Of a stretch of 64,000 nt of DNA, positions 34,381 to 42,911 are shown one piece after another; positions within the stretch are counted from its first letter, which is position 1, and every line of letters starts with the position of its first letter. The notes under the pieces were generated by a model that ran no database searches, was not told the origin of the DNA, and saw nothing but the letters and a program-made list of their open reading frames with translations. The position numbers and the translations under genes were made by a program. Origin of the DNA: Rhodococcus wratislaviensis (GTDB taxonomy: Bacteria > Actinomycetota > Actinomycetes > Mycobacteriales > Mycobacteriaceae); the NCBI RefSeq assembly GCF_900455735.1, contig NZ_UAUI01000001.1, positions 496,001 to 560,000 of the forward strand, written 5' to 3'.

Positions 34381-35737
34381 TCTCTCCGACCGCACGCTCT
34401 CTCCCGTTGCCTATGAAGACGCCCCGCTGACGAAGTTCCAGATCAAGGTCACCATTGCCGGCACCGGCGGGCAGTTCAGTGACGGATTCATTCTCGGCAT
34501 CATCGGTATCGTCATCACCGCCTCCACCGGCGCCCTCGGCCTGACTCCGCTCTGGGTCGGTCTCCTCGGTGCCGCCACACTCGCGGGGCTGTTCGTCGGC
34601 GCGATCGTCACCGGCCCGATCGCCGACCGAATCGGACGCCGCGGCATATTCGCGTGGGACATGCTGATCTTCGCGGTCCTGTCCGCGATCCAGTTCTTCA
34701 TCGAATCGCCCTGGCAGCTGCTGGTGCTGCGGCTCCTGATCGGGGTGGTCCTCGGTGCCGACTACGTGGTGAGCAAGTCCCTCGTCACCGAACACGCCCC
34801 TCGCAGTTTCCGCGGCCGGCTGATGAGCCTGCTCGCGGTGGCCTGGGCCACCGGCTACGTTGCCGCCTACCTCGTCGGTTACCTACTCACCCAGCTCGGC
34901 GGCGAGTCCTGGCGATACATGCTCGCCGCCAGCGCCGTTCCTGCTCTGCTGATCTTCTGGTTCCGCCTCGGGGTTCCGGAGTCCCCGCTGTGGCTGACTC
35001 AGCACGGCCGAACCGAGGAGGCCGCCGCCGTCGTTCGAACCCACCTCGGCGCCGACGTGCTCCCACCCCCCGTGGAGGTCACCCCGATCAAGCGCCGCGG
35101 GATGCGGGTGCTGTTCACACCGAAGTTCCGCAAGCGCACCGCGGTCGGCGCCCTGTTCTACGTCTGTCAGGTCATTCCGTTCTTCGCCCTGGGCACCTTC
35201 TCACCGCAGGTAATGGAATCGTTGGGGGTGACCAGCAAGCTCGGCGCCGGGGCCGCCTACAACACCTTCCTGCTCATCGGAGCCGTCATCGGGCTGCTGA
35301 TCATCGACCGGCTCTCCCGTCGGTCGTTCCTGATCGGGACGTTCTTCCTCGGCGCCGCGCTCCTCGCCGCCCTCGTCGCCTTCGCAGACACCAGTCCCGT
35401 CGTCGCCGTCGTCATCTTCGCGCTGTTCGCGTTGGTCCTCGCCGCCGCGGTGAACCTCGAATACGTCTACCCGCCGGAGCTGTTTCCCACCGACCTGCGC
35501 GCGTCCGGTGTCGGAATCGCGGTCGCCGCCAGCCGCATCGGATCCGCCGCCAGCACCTTCCTGCTCCCGATCGTGGTCGCCCAGTACAACGTCGACGTGG
35601 CGCTGATCGCATGCGTCGTCGTCCTGACCATCGGTGGCCTCATCTGCTGGGCATGGGCTCCGGAAACCGGTACCGAGTCGCTCGGTGAGGTCGCCGAACA
35701 GGTCCAGAAGGAATCCGATGACCACCCCCACCACTGA
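34373..35737 (+). CDS. MFS transporter (sugar/metabolite:H+ symporter type)
   Basis: A 454-residue twelve-helix transporter. The loop 2-3 motif GPIADRIGRRGIF, the helix 5 region and the PESPLWL motif after helix 6 identify the sugar/metabolite-proton symporter group. The start at ATG 34373 overlaps the lyase by eight bases; an ATG at 34361 is possible. Co-translation with the lyase suggests that it imports the amino acid or dicarboxylate that the lyase handles, under IclR control. Confidence 0.9.
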   Translation: MTNLSDRTLSPVAYEDAPLTKFQIKVTIAGTGGQFSDGFILGIIGIVITASTGALGLTPLWVGLLGAATLAGLFVGAIVTGPIADRIGRRGIFAWDMLIFAVLSAIQFFIESPWQLLVLRLLIGVVLGADYVVSKSLVTEHAPRSFRGRLMSLLAVAWATGYVAAYLVGYLLTQLGGESWRYMLAASAVPALLIFWFRLGVPESPLWLTQHGRTEEAAAVVRTHLGADVLPPPVEVTPIKRRGMRVLFTPKFRKRTAVGALFYVCQVIPFFALGTFSPQVMESLGVTSKLGAGAAYNTFLLIGAVIGLLIIDRLSRRSFLIGTFFLGAALLAALVAFADTSPVVAVVIFALFALVLAAAVNLEYVYPPELFPTDLRASGVGIAVAASRIGSAASTFLLPIVVAQYNVDVALIACVVVLTIGGLICWAWAPETGTESLGEVAEQVQKESDDHPHH

Positions 35738-35801
35738 CCCGGGCACCTGGCACCCCGCCCGGATCGACGCGGCCGCCGCAATTTGCGGCGATGTGAGATG
35801 A
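35718..35801 (+). pseudogene. Truncated third gene of the lyase-MFS operon
   Basis: An ATG preceded by AGAAGGAA opens a 27-codon frame (MTTPTTDPGTWHPARIDA and so on) that overlaps the MFS end by 20 bases and stops at TGA 35799-35801. A strong ribosome site with a very short product suggests the 5' end of a gene whose remainder was lost at a junction near 35,780. The sequence is too short for family assignment. Confidence 0.5.
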
Positions 35802-35928
35802 AAACACATCCCCGGTGGGGGTGCACGCGTGCTATCGAAAGGGCCGGTCTACTCAGACCCCAGGGTGACTGCTTCTGCTTGCCCCGTCGGCGCACACTCG
35901 CGATGTCCGATCGCGCGCGCACGCCCAG

Positions 35929-36107
35929 TCAGTACAACCTCGACTTGCTCGGCCGCGGCGCCGGGGTACAGGTGAGCGCGAACTTGAAGATGCCCTCATC
36001 AGTCGGCTCACCCATTCCTCAACGAGTTCGGTGGTGGCTTTTCCTTCGTCGGACGCCAGCACCAGCTCATAGTCGGGAACTTCGAAGCATGAACTCGTTC
36101 CTGCCAT
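35929..36107 (-). pseudogene. Frameshifted gene fragment of unknown family
   Basis: One minus-strand frame reads CFEVPDYELVLASDEGKATT and onward to LVEEW, coding-like in composition; it then degenerates, while the next frame gives EPTDEGIFKFALTCTPAPRP ending at a stop at 35929-35931. The two pieces look like one gene joined by a frameshift near position 36,010. I cannot name the family. The region from 35738 to 36185 otherwise shows nothing and seems to be a rearrangement scar. Confidence 0.4.
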
Positions 36108-36185
36108 CGGTCCGCTCGTCGGACGGAGAGTGTTTCGCGGTCTCCCCGACAGAAGAATGTGCAGCCCAACGTGAATGGAGATCGA

Positions 36186-37217
36186 TCATCGAACGTCCTC
36201 TTCGGCGAACCCACTCCCGAGTCGGCGTTTGATCGCCGTCAGGTACCGCGCGGCGTCGGCGCCGTCGATGATGCGGTGGTCGTAGGACAGCGACAGGCAC
36301 GCCATCGATCGGACATCGATCCGGAGTGCTCCGGCGGCGTCGCGGGTGGGGACGACACGGTCGACGGCGGACCCGATCCCGAGGATGGCGGATTGTGGCT
36401 GGTTGAGGATCGGGGTATCGAACAGTGCACCGCGGCTGCCGGTGTTGGTGATGGTGAACGTGCCCCCGGACATGTCGTCGGGACGGATCGTTCCCGACCG
36501 AACGCTATCTGCGGAATCCGAGATCTACCGGGCGAGCTCTGGGATCCGAAGCGCACCTGCATCTCTGATAACGGTCACCATCAGGCCCTTGTCGGTGTCG
36601 ACAGTCATCCCTAGGTGCACCGCCGAGTGGTAGGTCACCTCGGTGCAGTCGGTGTTCAGGGAGGAGTTGATCACCGGGTGCTCGTCGAGCGCCTCGACTG
36701 CGGCGGCGGCGAAGAACGGCAGGAACGACAGTTTCACCCCGGTCCGGTGGTGGAAAACCTCCTTCTCCCGGTTGCGCAGCCGGGCGATCTCGGTGACGTC
36801 GACCTCGACGACGGTCGTCAATTGGGCTGATGTCTGCAGGGATTCGAGCATCCGCCGTGCGATGATCCGGCGGATCCGGGGCAATGTCTCGACGCGATCG
36901 GCAGTACCGGACACCGCGACCGGGTGGGGTTCGGGCGCGTGCTCCGGCATTGCCTTTTCGGCCCCGCCGTCGCTGATCACCGCGATGGCGCCGCCGGTTG
37001 CGACCAGTGCGTGCTCGGGAACCAGGATGTCCAGAACGATTCCGGCGGCCGGAGACGGGATCTCGGTGTCGACCTTGTCGGTGGCCACCTCGAGCAGCGG
37101 CTCGCCCGCCTCGACCCGGTCCCCTCGGGCCTTGAGCCAGCGGGTGATGGTCGCCTCGGTGACGTTCTCGCCGAGCGACGGCAACACCACCGTGGTGCCT
37201 GTCTGTGTCGTGGTCAT
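36186..37217 (-). pseudogene. 2-oxoacid dehydrogenase E2 (dihydrolipoamide acyltransferase) with in-frame amber stop
   Basis: The frame opens with a lipoyl domain (LPSLGENVTEATITRWLKA, lipoyl lysine in EVATDKVDTE) and continues into the catalytic domain, but codon 231 is TAG (36525-36527). Beyond it the same frame carries on normally (ISDSADSVRSGTIRPDDMSG) to the active-site DHRIIDG and the stop at 36186. The context suggests a CAG (Gln) to TAG change. There is also no peripheral subunit-binding domain between lipoyl and catalytic parts; only about 35 residues of linker are present. The gene starts 17 bases after the E1 gene, so it was its partner. Confidence 0.85.
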
Positions 37218-37233
37218 TCTGGGTCTTCCTGGG

Positions 37234-39573
37234 TTAGTCGACGAGGTCGAGCACGGTGCGGACGACGGCATCGGTGTCGATGCCGTGGTAGCGGTAGACG
37301 TCGTCGAGGGAACCGACCTGCCCGAACCGGCTGACACCGAGCGCGGCCCCGGGGACGTGGTTGATCCCGGTCAGGAACGCGAGGGTGTGCGGGTGCCCGT
37401 CGAGGACGGTCACCATCGGTGTGGCCCGGCCGGCGGGGAACACCTGGTCCAGGATCCAGGACGGGCCGTCGGCGAGGCCGCGGCGGGCCTGCACCGCCTC
37501 GAACAGCAACCCGGGACTGGTCACACACACCACATCCGCGGCGATGCCCTGCTCGGCCAACCGGTCCGCGGCCGTGAGGGTTTCGGTGATCACCGCACCC
37601 ATGCCGACCAGGGTGACCGCCGGTGTGTCGGTGCGGCGGAGGGTGTACGCGCCGGCGACGACCTGACGGCGGCGGCGTTCCCGGGCCGCGGGGTCGGTGG
37701 GGACGGCGGCGAGGGTCTGATCGACCGGGCGGGTCGACAGGCGCAGGTACGACGAGGAGCCGTCCGGGCGGCCCAGCCGGGAGATGCTGTCGAGCAGCGT
37801 CCACTCGACGTCGATCGCGAACGCGGGTTCGTAGCTGACGCACCCGGGTTGCTCGAGGCCGATCGACGGGGTCTTGATCGACTGATGCGCCCCACCCTCC
37901 GCGGCCAGGGTCACCCCGGACGGGGTGCCGACCAGGATCGACTGCCCACCCGCATAGATCCCATACGACCAGGGCTCGAGGGCCCGCTCGACGAACGGGT
38001 CGTACATCACCCCGATCGGGAACAGCGGTTGTCCCCACCGACTCCACGTGGCGCCGAGTTCACCCATCAGGCCGACCAGGTTCGTTTCGGCGATGCCCAG
38101 TTCCATGTGCTGCCCGGTGGGCTTTTCCCGCCAGTGCATGATCGTCTCGGCGTCGTCGTCGAACCAGTTGCGCCGCTCGTTCGGCGACCACACCCCGACC
38201 TTGTTCAGCCACCCCGCCAGATTCGTGGTGGAGGAAACGTCGGGGCTGACGGTGACGACCCGCTTCGCCGCCTCGGGGGCCTGACGGGACAGGTCCAGCA
38301 GTGCCCGACCCAGTGCGGCCTGGGTGGTGGACGTCCCCGACGGGGTGCGACCGATGTCGGCCGGCACCGCGGGCGGGGTGCCGAATTCGACCTTCTCCCG
38401 CCGCAACCTGTCCGCGGTCGCCGCACACACCCTGCCCGCCGCACTACCGGCCTCGAACCGGGCCCACGGGTCCGCCGGGTCCATCCCCAACTCCGCGGCC
38501 AGCTGCTCGTACTGCTCCACCGTCAGCAGCGACGAATGATTCTGCGGATGCCCCTGCGTCGGCAGACCGCGGCCCTTGATGGTGTAGGCGATGATCACCG
38601 TCGGGCGGGTGTCGTCGATCTGCCCGTACGCCGCGCGCAGGGCGTCCAGGTCGTGGCCACCGAGGTTGCGGATGGCCCGGAGCAGGGTGCCGTCGTCCAA
38701 CTCGGCGATCAGCGACGCGATCGCCGCGGCGTCGGGGCCGTCCCCGGGCAACCGGTCCCGGACCTGCGCGGCGTCACAGCGCAGCAGCCGCTGGTATTCG
38801 GGGTTGGGCATGTCCAGGATCCGGGTCCGCAGCGCCGGCCCACCGGTCCGGGTGAACAGCGACTCGAGCAGGGTCCCGAACTTCACGGTGAGCACCTGCC
38901 ACCCGGCGGCCGAGAACATCGCCTCGAGCCGGCCGGCGGCGATGTTCGGCACCACCCGGTCCAGGGACTGCCGGTTCAGGTCCACGATCCACACGATCTC
39001 ACCGAGTTCGGCAACGGAGGTGTCGAGGATCGCCTCCCACACCGCACCCTCGTCCAGCTCGGCGTCCCCGACCAGCGAATACTGCCGACCCGTGCCCGCC
39101 GAACCGATCTGGGTATTCACGTAGCGGCGGGCGATGGCACCCCAGATCGGGGCCGTCGCCCCGATCCCCACCGACCCGGTCGAATAGTCCACCGGATCCG
39201 GGTCTTTCGACCGGCTGGGGTACGACTGCAGGCCACCGAACTCCCGCAACGTCGTCAGATACTTCTCGTCCAGCTCCCCGAGCAGGTAATTGATGCCGTG
39301 CAGCACCGGAGAGGCATGCGGTTTCACCGACACCCGATCCCCCGGCCGCAACTGCTCGAACCACAGCGACGTCATGATCGACACCATCGACGCGCACGAC
39401 GCCTGATGACCACCCACCTTCAACCCCGACGGGTTCGGACGAACCCGGTTGGCGTGGTGGATCATCGACGTCGCCAACCACAACACACGCTGCTCGATCT
39501 CCACGAGTGTGTCCGGCTTCATCGATGTGGAGGTGAGTTGGTCTGATGGGCCAATTGTGATCGTGGAGTTCAT
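37234..39573 (-). CDS. Homodimeric 2-oxoacid (pyruvate) dehydrogenase E1, AceE-like
   Basis: A 779-residue thiamine-diphosphate enzyme of the AceE/transketolase type, which decarboxylates pyruvate or a related 2-oxoacid and passes the acyl group to E2. Visible parts are KPHASPVLHGINYLLGEL, the ThDP motif beginning GDAELDEGAVWEA and closing at the Asn of VDLNRQSLD, the pyrimidine domain (HMELGIAETNLVGLMGELGA) and the transketolase C-terminal domain. It is about 100 residues shorter than usual AceE (about 890), mainly at the N-terminus, which normally binds E2. The ATG has AAGGA upstream. Its own E2 gene is broken, so it may work with an E2 from elsewhere. Confidence 0.9.
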   Translation of the reverse strand: MNSTITIGPSDQLTSTSMKPDTLVEIEQRVLWLATSMIHHANRVRPNPSGLKVGGHQASCASMVSIMTSLWFEQLRPGDRVSVKPHASPVLHGINYLLGELDEKYLTTLREFGGLQSYPSRSKDPDPVDYSTGSVGIGATAPIWGAIARRYVNTQIGSAGTGRQYSLVGDAELDEGAVWEAILDTSVAELGEIVWIVDLNRQSLDRVVPNIAAGRLEAMFSAAGWQVLTVKFGTLLESLFTRTGGPALRTRILDMPNPEYQRLLRCDAAQVRDRLPGDGPDAAAIASLIAELDDGTLLRAIRNLGGHDLDALRAAYGQIDDTRPTVIIAYTIKGRGLPTQGHPQNHSSLLTVEQYEQLAAELGMDPADPWARFEAGSAAGRVCAATADRLRREKVEFGTPPAVPADIGRTPSGTSTTQAALGRALLDLSRQAPEAAKRVVTVSPDVSSTTNLAGWLNKVGVWSPNERRNWFDDDAETIMHWREKPTGQHMELGIAETNLVGLMGELGATWSRWGQPLFPIGVMYDPFVERALEPWSYGIYAGGQSILVGTPSGVTLAAEGGAHQSIKTPSIGLEQPGCVSYEPAFAIDVEWTLLDSISRLGRPDGSSSYLRLSTRPVDQTLAAVPTDPAARERRRRQVVAGAYTLRRTDTPAVTLVGMGAVITETLTAADRLAEQGIAADVVCVTSPGLLFEAVQARRGLADGPSWILDQVFPAGRATPMVTVLDGHPHTLAFLTGINHVPGAALGVSRFGQVGSLDDVYRYHGIDTDAVVRTVLDLVD

Positions 39574-39655
39574 GAATTCGTCCTTGCCTCTGAGTTCCCG
39601 GCACCGGCCCGAGCTGCCGGCAGTCCGCCCCGACTGTGTGCTGGCGGAGTGGCTA

Positions 39656-40981
39656 CTACAGTCCCCTGATGCGTGCCTTGTCCCGCTCCGGGTTCGCGAA
39701 TATGACAACAATAATTGCGGCGACGGCGCCGATGACGCCGATGAGCTGGAAGGCCTGCGCATAGCCCTCCGCCTTCGTGGTGGCATTGTCAACCATGACG
39801 CCTGTCATGTAGGGCGCAATCAACCCTCCGATCGCCATGATCGCGAGGAACATTCCCATCGTGCCTGCCGTCTGCTGTGGAGGGCACAACTCGGATATCG
39901 CAGAGTTGAGTAGGGGTACCGTCGCTGCGACACAGGCATACCCGACCGACACGGTCGCAACTGCGAGTGCGGGGGTACCGATCTGGGGAAGGAAGACGAG
40001 TACCACTCCACCGACCAGGACACCGGTCGCAGGTAAAACGATACGCAAGGCTCGCGAGGTGGCCCCTCGCTGCAGCAGCCTGTCGGTGATTGTTCCAGCG
40101 GAGAGCATGAGGACCAGGCCCAAGACCGACGGGAGCGCGAACATCGATCCGGCCTGCAACGCGCTGTAGCCAAGTCCGACCTCGAAGTAGGACGGCAACC
40201 ATGTCAGCACGACGGTGGACAGAGCGTAGATCGCCATGATGAGGATGGAGCATGAAACAAATGTGCGCGACAGCAGGATTCGAGACCACGGGACGCTCGG
40301 TTCAGTGGCCTCAGGCTGGATGTCGCCGGAGACGGAGGCCACCTTCTTTGTGTAAGGGCCCTCCGTCCAGGTGAGCATCCACACGACCATCCACACAGCG
40401 CCGAGCACCGTAAGCGAGACGATCGCCGCCCGCCAACCCATCTCGATGGTGATATACGCAAGGGCGGGTGCGAGGGCGATCTTTGCTACGGATGCGGCCC
40501 CGCCGACGAACGCACTCGGCAGCCCCCGCTTGACTGGCGGATGCCATGAGTAGGCAGCGGTGTGAACAAGCGCGGTACTCGGGCCTTCCGTCAGCCCAAG
40601 CAGCATGCGTGAGACGAGAAGAACCGTCATACTCGCCGCAAGCACGAGGGGCAACATGACGACCGACCATGCGGCGGCGAGGATCAGCAACGCCCAACGC
40701 AAACTGGTGTACCGGTTGATCACGCCGGCAAAGAAGCCACCGATCGTGAAGGCCAGGAAGAACATGCTGCCGACGAGTCCGACCTGGGCGGAGGTCAATC
40801 CCAACTCCCGCGCCAGCGGCTGAGCGATGATGCCGAGGACGGCTTTGTCTGCGTAGTTGACGACGTACAGGGCTGCGAGCAGAACTGTCATCTGCCAGGC
40901 GCGTGTGCGGCTGACGCCACTCGGGCGGGGCGGTGAATCGACAGGTGCCTGCCGTTCCGAAATGGATTCGTTGAGATTCAC
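39656..40981 (-). CDS. MFS transporter related to those of modules A and B
   Basis: A 441-residue twelve-helix protein starting at GTG. VVNYADKAVLGIIAQPLARE in helix 1 and LGLTEGPSTALVHTAAYSWH in helix 4 are the same signatures as in the two other organic-acid MFS proteins of this window. It lies upstream of the E1 gene (83 bases) on the same strand and downstream of an acyl-CoA dehydrogenase, but no CaiB gene adjoins it. It is probably an organic-acid importer. Confidence 0.9.
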   Translation of the reverse strand: MNLNESISERQAPVDSPPRPSGVSRTRAWQMTVLLAALYVVNYADKAVLGIIAQPLARELGLTSAQVGLVGSMFFLAFTIGGFFAGVINRYTSLRWALLILAAAWSVVMLPLVLAASMTVLLVSRMLLGLTEGPSTALVHTAAYSWHPPVKRGLPSAFVGGAASVAKIALAPALAYITIEMGWRAAIVSLTVLGAVWMVVWMLTWTEGPYTKKVASVSGDIQPEATEPSVPWSRILLSRTFVSCSILIMAIYALSTVVLTWLPSYFEVGLGYSALQAGSMFALPSVLGLVLMLSAGTITDRLLQRGATSRALRIVLPATGVLVGGVVLVFLPQIGTPALAVATVSVGYACVAATVPLLNSAISELCPPQQTAGTMGMFLAIMAIGGLIAPYMTGVMVDNATTKAEGYAQAFQLIGVIGAVAAIIVVIFANPERDKARIRGL

Positions 40982-41275
40982 GAGAGCTCACTTTCGATGC
41001 GAAGCGAAGAGGTACTGGGGCGGAGAGCGTTTCCAGGTAGCCGACGACGAGCGAGTTCACGTCAGGCGGGGCCGTGGATTCAATGGGCAATGAATTCGAG
41101 ATGCGGTCAGGCCGCGGTGATCCCGTCGACGTTGACGGGGACCGGCGGATTCTCGGTGGCGGCTGATCCCGGAAGCGCGGATCGTTGCCGGGCACCGCGA
41201 GGCTGGTAGGGCGTTCGGCCGGGGAAGCCGACCGTACCCATGTCAGTTTGACGCACCTTCGGCTGCGCTTGCCGA

Positions 41276-42460
41276 CTAGCGCCCGAGTAGTGCGTCGGAG
41301 ATGATCTTGAGTTGAATTTCGGATGTGCCCTCGAAGATCTTGGTGAGCCGCGCGTCGCGCCAATAGCGTTCGACAGCAAAGTCGGTGGTGTATCCGGCAC
41401 CACCGTGGATTTGTATTCCTTCACTGGTGACCCGCTCGGCCATCTCGGTCGCGAACTGTTTCACCATCGACGCCTTCACACTGGTGCGTTGGCCCGCGTC
41501 GACCTCGGCGCATGTTTGGTACATCAGCGCGCGGGCAGCTTCGATCTGCGTGGCCATGTCGGCGATTTTGAAGCGGATCACCTGCTTGTCGGCGATCGGT
41601 TTACCGAACTGCACCCGCTGGCGGGCATAGTCGATCGAGTCCTCGAGCGCGCCCCGTGCCAGGCCGATGGCTCTGGCTGCAGTGTGGATTCGAGCGATGT
41701 CCAGGTCACTCATGGCTATCGCGAATCCCTTGCCTTCCTCACCCAGCATCATGCCGGGTGCGACGTAGGCGTTGTCGAAGGACAGTTCCCAGGTCTTCCA
41801 ACCGTGGTAGCCGATCTTTCGCACCGGGTTTCCGGTTACTCCTTCGGGCAATGCACCGCGTGGCTTCGGCATCAGGAAGCAGCTGATGCCGTCGGAGCGA
41901 CGCTTGGGGTCGGTGCCGAGCGGGCCGGTCCGGGCGAACACCTGGAGGTAGTCCGATCCGTCTGCGAACGTGCACCACATCTTCTGGCCGGAGATCCGCC
42001 AGCCGTCGGCGTCGCGCTCTGCTCGGCAACGCATGTTGGCGACATCCGATCCGGCATCTGCCTCGGACAGTGCAAATGCGCTGAGGAAGTCCCCCGTGGC
42101 CATGAGCGGGAGGTACTTCGCACGCTGCTCGTCATCGAAACCCTGGGTGAACTGCTGGCCACGAGCGATGATGCTGGCCACGCTCATCCACCCGCGGGCG
42201 AGTTCCTCCACAACGATCGCGTACTCGAATACACCCATTCCGAGGCCGCCGTATTCCTCTGGGATCAGAATCCCGAAGAATCCCAAGTCGGCCATCTTGC
42301 GACGCAACGCTGCCGGAATTTCCCCGGCGACAGGGTCTAGTTCGTTGGCGACTGGGAGGACCTCCTTCGCGACGAACTCTCTGGCCAGTGCCTGAATGGC
42401 CAGTCGGTCCTCGGTCAGGTATGTGGCCCGTCGTCCCGCCGTGTCCGTGTCGGTACTCAC
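41276..42460 (-). CDS. Acyl-CoA dehydrogenase
   Basis: A 394-residue enzyme with FALSEADAGSDVANM as flavin signature and the canonical catalytic glutamate at about 377 in KIFEGTSEIQL. An HGGAGYTTDFAVER segment precedes it. This places it with short/branched-chain acyl-CoA dehydrogenases. It is divergent from the acyl-CoA ligase at 42912 with a 450-base gap; 294 featureless bases separate it from the MFS gene downstream on its strand. Confidence 0.92.
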   Translation of the reverse strand: MSTDTDTAGRRATYLTEDRLAIQALAREFVAKEVLPVANELDPVAGEIPAALRRKMADLGFFGILIPEEYGGLGMGVFEYAIVVEELARGWMSVASIIARGQQFTQGFDDEQRAKYLPLMATGDFLSAFALSEADAGSDVANMRCRAERDADGWRISGQKMWCTFADGSDYLQVFARTGPLGTDPKRRSDGISCFLMPKPRGALPEGVTGNPVRKIGYHGWKTWELSFDNAYVAPGMMLGEEGKGFAIAMSDLDIARIHTAARAIGLARGALEDSIDYARQRVQFGKPIADKQVIRFKIADMATQIEAARALMYQTCAEVDAGQRTSVKASMVKQFATEMAERVTSEGIQIHGGAGYTTDFAVERYWRDARLTKIFEGTSEIQLKIISDALLGR

Positions 42461-42911
42461 CGCTACTACTCCTCTGTCTACCTAGCTTTGTCTGCCTGGA
42501 TGATGTGTCGCGATCCGCACACGGGTGTCGAGTGGCGTGTCGGTTCGTGTCGGATAGGGATGCCATGTACATGCTCGGCGCAACCCCCTGAACCCTCAGC
42601 TCCGAACGATTCTTCACTTTTCCCGCTCACAGTGTCGCGTGTCAAGCGTCACACCGCGAAATACTCACATCACCCGAAGAATCTGCCGCCAGGCCCGCAC
42701 GTACTCGCAGACAGGCCGATCACGCAGAGGACCAGCCCGACACTCGCGGAAATGCAGTCGACCGGAGACCTTGCCTGCACCGACCCATGCCGCGTGGGGT
42801 AACACGTCCGCTCTCCCACGACGCTCGTCGGCACCCCCACGAGCGAAAGATGCAACACTTTAGTTCCAATTGATTCTTTACTTATTGTCGAACGCGGGTC
42901 AGTATGAACCC
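42461..42911. other. 451-base divergent promoter region
   Basis: The region lies between divergently oriented ACAD and acyl-CoA ligase genes and has no supported gene. The last 60 bases are AT-rich for this genome (ttgattctttacttattgtcg), which fits a promoter for the ligase. No clear inverted repeat could be singled out. Confidence 0.5.

Noticed and set aside
36643-39546. A 967-codon plus-strand frame opposite the E1 gene
   Set aside because: It is the antisense shadow of a high-GC coding region: Arg/Pro/Gly-rich, without domain motifs or ribosome site, while the minus strand encodes a clear AceE-like E1.
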